64,000 bases of DNA from Pyxicephalus adspersus (lineage: Eukaryota > Chordata > Amphibia > Anura > Pyxicephalidae), in NCBI RefSeq assembly GCF_032062135.1, contig NC_092859.1, positions 83,673,144 through 83,737,143 of the forward strand, read 5' to 3'. This document shows positions 12,273 to 22,544 of this stretch, piece after piece. Numbering within the stretch: the stretch's first letter is position 1; each line of letters starts with the position of its first letter. The notes below the pieces were generated by a model. That model was given only the letters and a program-made list of their open reading frames with translations, ran no database searches and was not told the origin of the DNA. Both the position numbers and the translations under genes were made by a program.

Positions 12273-14454
12273 ATTCCCCTATTAGATGCTGCCATCTTGT
12301 CCTTTGTATTTGAAATTTGAAATTACAGCCAAGCAGTTGGTCACAACCTAGACATCTGACACCTCTGCCCTTCCTATGACAGTCGCATGTTACTGCTCTC
12401 TGCATATGTCAGTCACCTGAGGATACATTTATTTAAAGAGATAAAAGCTCACCTGTTGAATTTTGACAAAAATGTGTATGTCAGAAATAGTTTTGTGGGA
12501 CTTAATTTATAGGACAACTGTGTTTTTAAAGATTTATTTTGTACATAGTTCCTCTTCCCCCCGAGTGCTGCCCACATGTTCTTGCACTTACCTTCAGCCC
12601 CTATTCAGGAATCTTCTCACAGATAGCAATACAGCCTTTTCTTTAAAAATGGATTCTTTAAACTGAATATGCATGTTGTGACCTTAATAATTCATATAGG
12701 AATGATGTACTCATAGGGTCATCAAAAAAACATAAACCACATGGGTAGCACGCATGGGTAGGTGGGGTTGATAATATTAACCAAAAATCAAAATACAGTT
12801 GTACTTTAAGCTGTGTGATTAGGGAAAAATGATAGCATATACATATGTATTTTACAGTCCTGTGTAATTAGTTGGCACTTAATAATAAAAGTAATATTTA
12901 GTATATCTGGAATATGGGTGTTACAAGGTAGCTTATATGTGTTCTAGTTTCAGAGCTGCTCTGATTAAGTGAAACTCTTACTCAGTCCAAGTTCAGGTAA
13001 CAAAGCTGAGTCAGTACTTTCAGTCATCCAGTCATCTAATTCTTCTAATGATATATAATAATTATGTTAAATTTATAAGGTAAATCAGTTCTTCTTGCAT
13101 AGGCTTAGACCACTGTCAAGTGAGTGTTACATTGAGTCTTGCTACATAATAAAGAATTGGATCGCTGCATCTGTCATTCTTTGAGAAATATCTAACCATC
13201 TGAACACATCTTTATTCCACCAAGGAAAAGTAGACAACATGTCTGCTTAGCAGAGGAACCTCAAACAAGAACTGGATTCAAGAAACTTTTACCCAGCAAA
13301 AAATAGGCAGAAGGTAAATAACTAGCCATCGGTATCCCTGTGGTCTCCCTGTTTCTGATGCTCTATTTACAGACACCCCGTCTTGCTCTGCCCTGTGTCT
13401 CTGTGTGGAGGTTGCCATTCTAGCCTTCAGGCAAAAGAATAGTGAGCTTAGCTGTTTAAATATCTTACCGAATCAAATCAAATCAAAATCAAATCAAATC
13501 AAATGTTCAAAATCCCTCACCAAATTTCCTTCCAAATCTTCTAAAAATAGCAGTCAAAAGGAACAGTGCCATAGATATCACCTTGCAGATATAGGAGCTA
13601 TGTGGCTTTAGGCATTAGAGTGTCTAGAAACTCTGCATAAAAGTACAATTTTCATGCTTATTCTAAATTAACATTTCTGGATGTTGGCTACAACCAAGCA
13701 AATCTTCACTTCTTGAGTTTAGCTCTACACGCAATACACTAAAGTTTCATACCAAGTAATGGAATAAACAAGCCTATTATATTCTGACATTATTAAACAC
13801 TTTTCAAAGGGTGCTAAAAATATTCACTAGTGGATGTATTATAACAAGAGTCTACCAAAGGTTGATACCAGAGACATAGTCCTACATAGGGTCATACTAT
13901 AATGTATTTTACAGGTTATATATCCAGTTACACTAATTATCACCAGGTTACAAAGTCTATATTTACTTATGTAATACAGTTTGGTGCAGGGTAATTAGGG
14001 ACATACACATAATCCAGTTCAAAATAAAGTATGTAGCTCTCCTTTTAGCATTGGATGGCTAGTGTTCTATTTCTTCTAAGACATGGCTATACTATGTGAC
14101 ATGTGAATAAAGTTAATCTCACGTAAACAAGTTACTGCATGAAATTTACTACGTCACAAAAGTGTTTGCCATTTATTCGCAGCTAAAAATCTTTGGTATG
14201 TAGGGCAGCTTATCTTTTCCCTTGCTTCCTGCATGTACAGTGTGAACTGCCAGAAGATAAGCACTTTATTAACATGTATCTATATATTTATTTTATTATT
14301 ATATGTATCTATATAATTTTTTTATTTCCTTTGTGAGACTTTACAGGTCCTGCAGTCCTGCACCTATACTCACAACACATACATGAGCCTCACACAATAC
14401 TGAGCATACTTAGTGTACCTAAACCCTAAAACTGTAATACATGACAATTTACCC
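12273..14454. other. Intergenic DNA with a pentamer microsatellite
   Basis: No gene was recognised. An (AATCA)n tract occupies 13,471-13,504 with one interrupted unit. The short ORF covering it (13,405-13,611) is a product of the repeat. The phrase 'acatgggtag' recurs near 12,740 without a larger pattern. Confidence 0.5.
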
Positions 14455-14780
14455 CTCATTTTTTATTTTTTTTTTTTTTATTACATTTAAGAAAAAAAAG
14501 ATAAAACAAAATAACACAAACAGGGAACATACAATTAGGGATAAAGGCAACAAAGAAAACACGGAACGGGAGGGTTCACTTGGTAGTGGCAATGAACAGA
14601 TTGATCATAGATGATAGTAACAAATAGAAACAGTGCAACAACAAAGCTGATCATATTTGTATAAAAGAAAAATAACATGTGTAAATAATACCATAATGAA
14701 ATATCAGTAGTTTCAATAGCCATAACCATAAACAGTCGGGAATAGAAAGTGAGGGATCAATTTGTGGGTGTGTTTAGGCA
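14455..14780 (-). mobile_element. Probable truncated retroelement 3' end (poly-A on the minus strand)
   Basis: A long T tract (about 14,459-14,480) followed by 'attacatttaagaaaaaa' reads on the minus strand as an AATAAA-like signal running into a poly-A tail. The following ~300 bp is A-rich non-coding sequence similar in style to the L1 3' UTR at 31.6-31.75 kb. A 5'-truncated L1 copy is the simplest reading; the upstream end is not defined. Confidence 0.45.
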
Positions 14781-15059
14781 GGCAGTCACAGAAGATGAAT
14801 TTACCACTTTCTTAATGAGATGACTTTCAAGACTTTTTTACCTTATTTTTACCTGGTCATTGCACCACAAACTCCCACCTTGTCCTAGGGTTTCAATAGC
14901 CCCCAAGAAGGACGGCTGTATACCTCTTGGTCTGTAAACATTTTAAGAAGGATTTAAAAGGAATGCAATATTATGCCTTTGGCATCCAGAAAGAACATTA
15001 ACACAAGACTACAATTTGTCATAAAACATAAAAGTAAAGACCAGGTCTTATGGAACAAT

Positions 15060-15480
15060 GTGCTTTGGAATGGTGTATCAAACACAGGGTTATTTGTCCA
15101 CAGTAACAGCAGACATAGGTGGCACAAACTAAAGAAGGCATTTTAGAAAGCCCCAGCCCAACTGTGAAGCATGGTGATGTTGTCATGGAAATTCAATATT
15201 CTGGGGTTACTTTCCTGCTTCAGGTTCTGGGTACTTTCTAGTCATTAGGTAAACTGTGAAGTTTGCATTATTTCATAATGTGCCTAGTAAAAATATGACA
15301 CCATCTTTCCCAAAGTTAAAGATGTAGGGGAAATTGATCTTTCAGCACAATAATGCACACTACTAAATCTCAAAGGATTAAATAGAGCATTATGGATTGG
15401 CCTATTCAAAGTGCTGATCTGAATCTCATTAAACATACTTATTTTTACTTAAAACAAGTTGGCAGTTGCACGTCGGGTCA
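15060..15480 (+). pseudogene. Tc1/mariner transposase remnant (plus strand)
   Basis: Frame-shifting translation gives, in order, PTVKHGD at 15,158, FQHNNAH at 15,340 and MDWPIQSADLNLIKHTY at 15,392-15,442. These follow the order of Tc1-family transposases (SVKHGGG, FQQDNAPxH, DWPxQSPDLNPIENLW). The second catalytic Asp is replaced by Asn and the frame changes between blocks, so it is dead. No terminal repeats were identified. Confidence 0.65.
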
Positions 15481-15589
15481 AGGCACAGAAGTGAAAACGT
15501 ATTGTGAAACAAGGCAGCTAACAATGCTGTTTTGCTTTTTGCTTTAGGTTTAAGGGTATGTAAAGAAGAAATATTTTGCTGAAAAGATA

Positions 15590-15790
15590 GAGACCCTGGT
15601 CTGGGTACTTTTACTGTTTGATTTCCTAATTAGGTTTCTTTATTTGCTCATTGGAAATCCACATTTGACAAAATGAAAGAGGGGATTTCCTTCACTTTGG
15701 AGGGATTTCCTCTCCCTTCCTGTGCCTACAAAATGGAAGTGGTGGGAAATCTCCCAAATGGGACAGCGACAGCAAAAAATACAGGGCTTT
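15590..15790. repeat. Interspersed repeat with 'aaatctcccaaatgggaca' core
   Basis: The stretch 'tttcctctcccttcctgtgc ... ggaaatctcccaaatgggac' is a loose palindrome. Related stretches lie at 6.5-6.64 kb and 22.73-22.83 kb ('caggaagtcagggaaaatct'). The opening phrase 'agagaccctggt' plus 'acttttactgtttgat' recurs at 37,447-37,480. Family and ends are not established. Confidence 0.4.
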
Positions 15791-15799
15791 AAACTAGTT

Positions 15800-17370
15800 T
15801 ACACTTATTTCAAAATAAATAAAAAAAGGAAAATGCCATAAGTTTTGGCTTTAGATATGCTTTAATCTGATCACACAGTTCTATTATCTTTTTTAACATT
15901 TTTAAAAAGACTACAGAACCCATTTGACTAAAGTTCTACTTTAGTGGAAAGTGGCTATTGCAGAAAGCGAGAGCTTTTGATCCAGGCTTCCCATGCTGCT
16001 CGGGAGTTACATTATTCTGGCTCAGCCAATCAAGATGGCCAAAGATTGTCTAGTGGAAGTAATATTAAGGAAGATGTGACACTCTGTAATGCAAAGGGGA
16101 TAGGTGAGGAATTGCTGGTTTAATCACACTTTAAACAGTGATTGTATCCTAAAATATTGCTAGCATAAAATACACCTTTATGTAAATTTCCTATAATCAT
16201 TTGAACACCTGAATTTGGTCTGAGAGATAAGCTGCTAGCATAACTAGCAAGCTGTAATTCAGTGCTGATATGTCTCTGGCTTTGGAGTGTAGAACCTATG
16301 TTTTGGAGTGAGACGATTTTTAGTCCTAGTCCAGTGAGTAGGCTGAAGATGGCAAAAAAGTGTCTGACTATATAGTATGCCTTTATTTTGCAGAATAATA
16401 ACATAGTGATTATTGTTTCCTCCTCTTTCCTATTATTGCTGCTAATTACAGTGACATAAAACACTTTCAATAGAGCTCTTCAGTTTACCATTCACCAATG
16501 TGTACTGTCAATCCTGGAGATGTTATTGGCTCTAGTTGGTATTTTAAATTTCATAAACAAAGAAAAGACAGAATGAAATTATTAGTTTGAAATGTTCTTG
16601 TAAATCTGGTACCCTTGGCTTCATCTAAAAAAAAAGTTTTGTTTAATCTTCCTATTTTTACATGTGTATAACATGATATTTACCTCTATATGTTAACATT
16701 CGTCATAGGATGTCTATTAATATCCTGCAGAAATTGTTTACTGCAGTGTTTCTTCTGACATTGTGTGTAATCAGTTTTAAATTTAACTCTCGTGTCTCAG
16801 AGCACCACATCAACTAAGATGATACTGTCTTGGATTTAACAATTAGTCTAGAAAAACTTTGACCTTTACATCTGAATTTCACAACATTCCCAGGGCTTAC
16901 CAAATAAACTATTCACTAATGAGTAACGTGAATATATTAATTAAGTCTAAAAATACACCCAGTGTGAGTACTGAATTTCAGGTTAAACAAAATTAACATA
17001 GAGTTTATAAATATATACATATATAATACCTGTTTAGACTTATTTACTTTCTGTATACAAAGTAGTGTATGTAGGTAGTCTGGTAATTCCTCATAGCTTT
17101 CACAGGCTTTTCTTATGTTATAGTGACAAAAATTTGGCATTTGGTAAAAGAAATGTTTTGGTACAAGCTGGAGTTTGTACAATGGAAACTTTGCGCCAAA
17201 ATAGATGATCAGCACATTACACTTTAAGCATTTTTTTACAGATCAAAAACCATAAAAGAATATTCATGTGTTTCAACCATATCTTGCCTTAAAGACATCA
17301 AATAAGATTCACACATATATATTAGATATGATTAAATAAAACATAGGGAATGTGCTTTTCAATAATGCAT
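15800..17370. other. Intergenic DNA, nothing recognised
   Basis: The longest ORF is the minus-strand 116 codons at 16,120-16,470. It has no signal peptide, domain or plausible splice sites that I recognise, and is compatible with chance. The rest is AT-rich. Confidence 0.45.
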
Positions 17371-17389
17371 TCAATATAAAAGAATGTAA

Positions 17390-17690
17390 TGGTATACTGT
17401 GGTAATTGTATGTACACCATTGGCTCCATAAGCTGCTATTGCCTCAATTATGTCCCAGAGACATAACTTCCTGTAAGTGTTTTGCATTGAGTTCATGAAG
17501 TCTTTTTTTACTTTAAAATGGTTGTGGATTTCCTTCCACGAACTGCCCATTTCAAATCCCATTCAACATTTTAATGGGTTTTAAATCGGACCTTTGACTA
17601 GGCCAGCCCATAAACCTCCATTTCTTCTTTCCAGCTACTCATTGGTGAGTTGGCTAGTGTGCTTTGGAATGTTATTGGGTTAACAGATGT
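17390..17690 (-). pseudogene. Tc1/mariner transposase remnant (minus strand)
   Basis: On the minus strand PKHTSQLTNE (about 17,650-17,680) corresponds to the DNDPKHTSK block of Tc1 transposases. A WPSQSPDLNPIE-like block follows, readable as SQRSDLKPIK only across frames, then NVEWDLKWAVRGRK, which corresponds to the NLWxELKxxVxxR region. Stops and frameshifts break it, and only the C-terminal third of a transposase is present. The 63-codon ORF at 17,371-17,562 is the open tail of this remnant. Confidence 0.7.
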
Positions 17691-17778
17691 ATTTTTCATT
17701 CAACTTTTGGAAAGATGGTTTCACATTTTCAGCAAGAGCACTTGTGATATAATGGAACATGCCTTGTTCACTTAATGG

Positions 17779-18690
17779 GTCTGATTTAATAAAGCTCTCC
17801 AAGACAAGAGAGGATACACTTTCATCAGCGAAGCTTGGTAATCCAGCAAATGTGGAATGTATCTGGTTCAGGGTTTAAAACATTTGCTAGCAAATGACAT
17901 TGAAAAACTCCATTCCAGGTTTGCTGGATCACCCAGACACCTCATTAAAGCCCAGGCGCCTCTTTCCTTCAGATGCGGGCAGTTCTGACTCTGGGCTCTC
18001 CCAAGTTTGCTCAATTTTGCTCATCCCGCTGGCCAATCAGGAAATAGCCTCTTAAGCTCTAAAACATCCCTTAGCTAGCTTGGACACAGCAATCAGCGTT
18101 TGTGCAAGGTGTCTCCACTAGTGCCGAGCCCCATAGCTCTGCTAAGCATTTCCTTTACACCTGCTGTTTAATTCAGTGTTCACCTTGTACAGCTCCCGTG
18201 TTAACCCCTTTTGCCCAGACTGGTGCTTCCCTGCCTGTCTCTGCAGTGTTCCCCATGCCTCCCATGTCACCTGTGCCTCCTGTCGCTTCCTGTGTCACCT
18301 GTGTTTCCTGTGTCTGCGGTGGCCACGTGTCGCCAGGGTTTATTTCCTGGATTTCTGGTTCTTGACCCCTGGCTTATTCCTGACCTCCCTTGCTTGCTGC
18401 CAGCCTCGACCCCGGCCTTCCTTGACAATTCTTCTGCCTAGTGATTTGGTACCATGTTTCATCCTGCCCACCCTGGTGCGCCCAAGGACCGCAACCTGGC
18501 AGTAACCAGCAGTGCAACATCCTCACCACTAGGGGCTCTGGAGAAGACCTGGTTAAAACTGCTTAGATTCTGCACCTTGGCCCTTCTCAGGGCTCACGCC
18601 ATTTCTGTCCAAGCCGTAGCGCCCCCGTCTTTCCAAGTGTGACATGTATCTGGAGAGCTTTATTAAATCAGGCCCAATGGCTGCAAACTG
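17779..18690. mobile_element. Palindromic 'TGATTTATTAAAGCTCTCC' MITE, split by a ~690-bp GC-rich insert
   Basis: The left arm (17,783-17,937: TCTGATTTAATAAAGCTCTCC ... tggatcacccag) and the right end (about 18,632-18,675: ctggagagctttattaaatc) belong to the MITE family also seen at 36.7 and 48.5 kb. Between them, roughly 17,938-18,630, is a C- and T-rich block unlike the MITE, containing 'accactaggggctctggaga' and repeated 'cctgtgtcacctgtg' motifs. It is probably a later retroelement insertion (for example an LTR fragment). I found no target duplication, so the insert limits are approximate. The overlapping ORFs (62-109 codons) inside it are not treated as genes. Confidence 0.6.
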
Positions 18691-21386
18691 CCCAGACCCT
18701 GAAGCAGAAAAGCATCTCCAAATATATAATTTATGTCACCATGCTTTATGGTCAATATGGGCCTTTCCAAAATGAAATTAAATTAATTTAATTCATTGGA
18801 GTTTAAACCCACTGAAACTGTTGTGCCAGTATATACACTTTAATTATAATGGTGTGCCAATATGATTAGGGTCAGATACTGTTGAAACTTGCTAATGAGA
18901 AAAGCATGATCATTTATTTTCTGCATGTAGAAGTTCTTTGATCATGCACTTAGCATGTGGAACATATCTTGTGGTAAACCTAGGTGAGCTGTCACTGCCT
19001 TTACTTATTGATAGAAACTTTATCTGCAATCTTTGAACCCAACCTGGTCAAATCTGATTCACACATCCGCTCATGACCTCCGTCATTCTTAAAGTATGAG
19101 ATTACCTTAAAGCTGTTTTGTTAATTGAATTTTGTTACATTTTCCCCTCTCTTTATCAACATGGTGATGGAATTAGTCAATAAGGAATTTCTATTTTATT
19201 TACACACCCTATTTAGACCTATTTAACATCTTATCTGAGCAATGCACATGTATTATGGCTGGTAGGAGGGAATGGTAGGTTGTTATTCAAAGCATTAATG
19301 AAAAATAAAAAAAACCTGCAACCAGCCTCAGTATTTTTCTGTAGATCTCCCAGTCCTCATTCAAGAAGTAGGCTGGCTCTTTATGGTTTGGTGTCAGTCT
19401 GGTGGTAAATGAAAATTCCGAGTCAGATTGCATATGTATCCAAACAGTTCTAAGTAGCACAAACTTGTGGTTCTGAGTTTTCATGATTAAATGAACTGAA
19501 ATTAAATGAACAAAGAGGATAGATCAGGGACAGTAAGGAAGGGAAGGAAAGGGCTAGATGATCCTGGATATTGTCATCCAAGAAATAATGCACACTCTGA
19601 GAAGCTTGCAGTATGTACTTTAAGAATTAGCTTTAAGAATTTAAGAACTAGCTTTAGGAATTTCATCTTTGACATTGACATTATGTTTAAAAGTCAGACA
19701 TGATATATTATTTTTATGACATTAGAAATGGGTGTATTATAAATCAAATAAATGTTATTATTTTTGGCATTTATAATCCAGTCAGAATTAGATTTAATCA
19801 GATGTCATAGGTCAGGAATATCCAGCATGTTTTTCAGTGTTATATACCTTTCTAAAATGAAGAAGATACAATTTATGATCAGCAACAGGGAATTGGCAGA
19901 ATGGCTATAACTGCTTGCCAGATTGGCCAGCTACAAAAAACTGATACCCTAGTAAAGCCTCATTTGACCACATCTCATAATTGAATTGATTTACAGTCCA
20001 GAAATTTGGTTATATTGCCAACACTAAAGTACAATTACAATTGCTGGAAACATGTTTCTATCATAATATATTTTTATTTTATTGTTTTCTATTGACATTT
20101 GAAAGGAGGACTCCTTTTTCGCTGCGTGAAGGCACTTAGCGTAAGCAACAACTCAGCACCTTCTGCATGTGCCTTGATTAATGACATTATAACGCCATAA
20201 ATAGCAAGCTGGAGTCTTCCCACTACATCCTTAGCCTACCACATGCTAATAAATGAGTTTCATTTTGTAGATTATATTCTCTATTGTGCAAACTAAGTCT
20301 GAAATTAAGCAGTTATCACTTTCCTATTCATGGAAATCTGTAAACATTAAAAATATATACTTTGTTTTAAACAAAAAAGAAAAAAAAACTTATCTCCAAG
20401 CAGCTCTTCTCCAGATAAAAGACTATATGGAGGTCTTTAGTACTCCTTGTACAGTTCCCAGCAGTCTGTATTCTTTTGGCTAGGTGCCTACTTGACCAGT
20501 ACTTTATCTAAAATAAAACAAGGAGAAATGTTCTGTATGGGCTAGAAAAAATCTTGTAAACAACACATAGGGGAGCTATAAAGAACATATTTATTTGTGA
20601 AAAGAGTTGTAGTGGTAGTCACCTTTAGTAGTCCCACTGGCACATTTTTATTTCTTGACCATGTCCAGTGACATGCATGCAGTTTCTAATGAGATTGTGT
20701 AATATTTCAGACTCTAGGGATCTAAGGTAATGTTTTCACAGTCTTATTCACCTTGGTAGTGTACATACCCACTATCACTTCACCCCAGAATTTATATAGT
20801 AAACAACAATAAAATAATAAAACACCAGACACATGAATGTGGAATAGTTTTGGCCATGGCCCTTTTTTGGAGTTTACATAAAAATTTGAATTAAAATTTA
20901 ATAACTCATAAATCATAGACTTAAACATTATATAACCAACAATCATAGCTATTTAAGACACAATCAACATGCCTGAAAAAAATGACTATCTTAAATCATA
21001 ACAACCACTGTCCATCCAAAAAATGTGTGACATTACCTAACAGTAAGGCTTTAAAATCCCTGAAAAACAAACAACAATGATCATCCTAAATCATGTAAAA
21101 CCCTGTCCACCCATGAAATGGGCAACAATATCCCCAATAAAGGTAAACCATGACATAAGGTGGTAGCTTGCTGTTGTAGATTAAATTGCTAAACCCAGAT
21201 TAACAGATATGTGTAAAGGTGAGAAGATTTTGTGGTTGGATATTTTTGACATTCCCTCTAAAATATCAGTACCAATTCTGATAATCAGCTGTGGCTAAAT
21301 CTCAGCTATTTACCAGCAACTCCAGTCCGACTTCACCTAGAAAGAAAAAGAAAAACCAGCAGACCAATGCAAAATTCCAAGTTCCT
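18691..21386. other. Intergenic DNA, nothing recognised
   Basis: AT-rich sequence with no ORF above 75 codons and no RNA gene. A GA-rich segment at 19,530-19,555 and repeats of 'aagaattagctttaagaa' at 19,620-19,660 are local oddities only. Confidence 0.5.
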
Positions 21387-21795
21387 CAGGGGTGTAGTCA
21401 TAAAAAAAACAGAGGGGGCACGGTACTATTCAAGGCAAGCGAGCATCCACATCATTGTTATGTACACGTGACCGCCCCACTACAACCCCTGCCTATGTGT
21501 CACTCCAAGAGGTAGAAAATTCCCCCACAGTGACGTCATGATACCAGAACCCGACCACTCTGGGTTGTGTTCAGAGAGACAACCTGCCCACCACCCTGAG
21601 CCTGCAATTCCATACAGGAGACATGGTCCACCGCTCTGGCCAGTGTGCCCCCCAATGGGGTCCTTATCCTGACCCTGCGGGGGGGACCGGCCGGAACCAT
21701 GGACCACCAAAGAATTCTTTGCAAACGAAGAGTGGGCACGCGTGCCCATTCCTGAAAAAAGTGCTGGCACGGCATTCCCACCTGTGCCAGCCACA
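21387..21795. mobile_element. Composite hAT-like block (degenerate)
   Basis: The centre (about 21,495-21,720) matches the family of 188-442 and 49,658-49,933, sharing 'tgtgccccccaatggggtcc' and 'ggaccaccaaa', but both of its ends are missing. It sits within other GC-rich sequence: CAGGGGTGTAGTC at 21,387, ACTACAACCCCTG ending at 21,491, and 'gggcacgcgtgccc' at 21,733-21,746. This suggests one hAT-like element inside or next to another. No convincing target duplication was found for either. The overlapping minus-strand ORFs (86 and 104 codons) are chance. Confidence 0.5.
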
Positions 21796-22213
21796 CCGCT
21801 GTTTATACTGTAAATTTTATTAAAATCATGGTTGAGATCTCTTCCTTATTTTTTGTGAACCCGTGAATACTTTGTGTAGCTCTTTGATATTGTCAAGCGT
21901 CACATTTCAGGAACCATATATCTAATAACAATGCTTTAAAAATTTTTGAAACAAAAAAAAAATAAAAATAGGTGCCCATCTTACCAATCTCCACCCCCCG
22001 TGTTATTATGTTATTACAAGCTAGCCCACAGGTAATACATCTGAAAAACAAATGTAAGCAATAGCATCACACTTTAGCCCAGTATGTTTACACTATTGAT
22101 TTAGCATAAAGATCCTGTGATGCCATTTGAAATGCATTAGGATGCTTTTTCCATGTCAAAGACAAACTAATTGCAAACTAATCTCAAAAGAGAGTAAACT
22201 AATCCTAGCCTTA

Positions 22214-22541
22214 AGCTGCGTACACACTTGCAATTTTTGTCGTTGGAAAGGATCTTTCACGATCCTTTCCAACGACAAGGGGCTGCAAGATGCATGAACG
22301 ATGCTGTACATACAGCACCGTTCATGCTCTATGGAGAGGGGAGGGGGGAGAGCGACAGGGCGGCACCCTGCTGCGTGCTCTCCCCTTCCCTTTCATTACG
22401 ATCGGCTGTCGTCCATCGTCCGTGGATCCGGCAGGTCGGTCGTCCGGACGACACCGACTGTACACACGGCAGATTTTTATCACCCGATAATCGGCATCGG
22501 CCAATTATCGGGCGATAAAAATCTGCCGTGTGTACGTAGCT
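22214..22541. mobile_element. PIF/Harbinger-like MITE, hairpin-ended subfamily, copy A
   Basis: The element is flanked by TTA on both sides (22,211-22,213; 22,542-22,544), with ends AGCTGCGTACACAC and GTGTGTACGTAGCT. A perfect 16-bp stem (22,239-22,254 with 22,261-22,276, loop tttcac) lies near the left end. The right end is a ~31-bp stem (from 22,460, pairing back to 22,535) whose inner arm repeats the terminal word GTACACAC. The interior includes a purine-rich 'gagaggggaggggggagagc' and a CpG-rich 'cgtccgtggatccg' section. Copy B (28,058-28,388) is the same element inverted. The four 60-105-codon ORFs on both strands are not genes. Confidence 0.82.
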
Positions 22542-22544
22542 TTA

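Noticed and set aside
13471..13504. Possible CRISPR-like or telomere-like short tandem array
   Set aside because: It is a plain AATCA pentamer microsatellite without spacers and does not match TTAGGG.
16120..16470. 116-codon minus-strand ORF
   Set aside because: No domain, no signal, no splice-site support and AT-biased composition; kept only as intergenic.
18102..18505. Cys/Pro-rich overlapping ORFs (up to 109 codons), examined as a secreted-protein exon
   Set aside because: The Cys/Pro/Val pattern comes from pyrimidine-rich tandem words in the insert within a MITE; three overlapping frames are equally open.
22211..22544. TTAA target duplication (piggyBac) for the RGCTGCGTACACAC MITEs
   Set aside because: The left edges read TTAA, but the right edges read TTTA, and copy E has TTAG on both sides; only a 3-bp TTA (or TAA) duplication with a further A/G as the first element base fits all copies.
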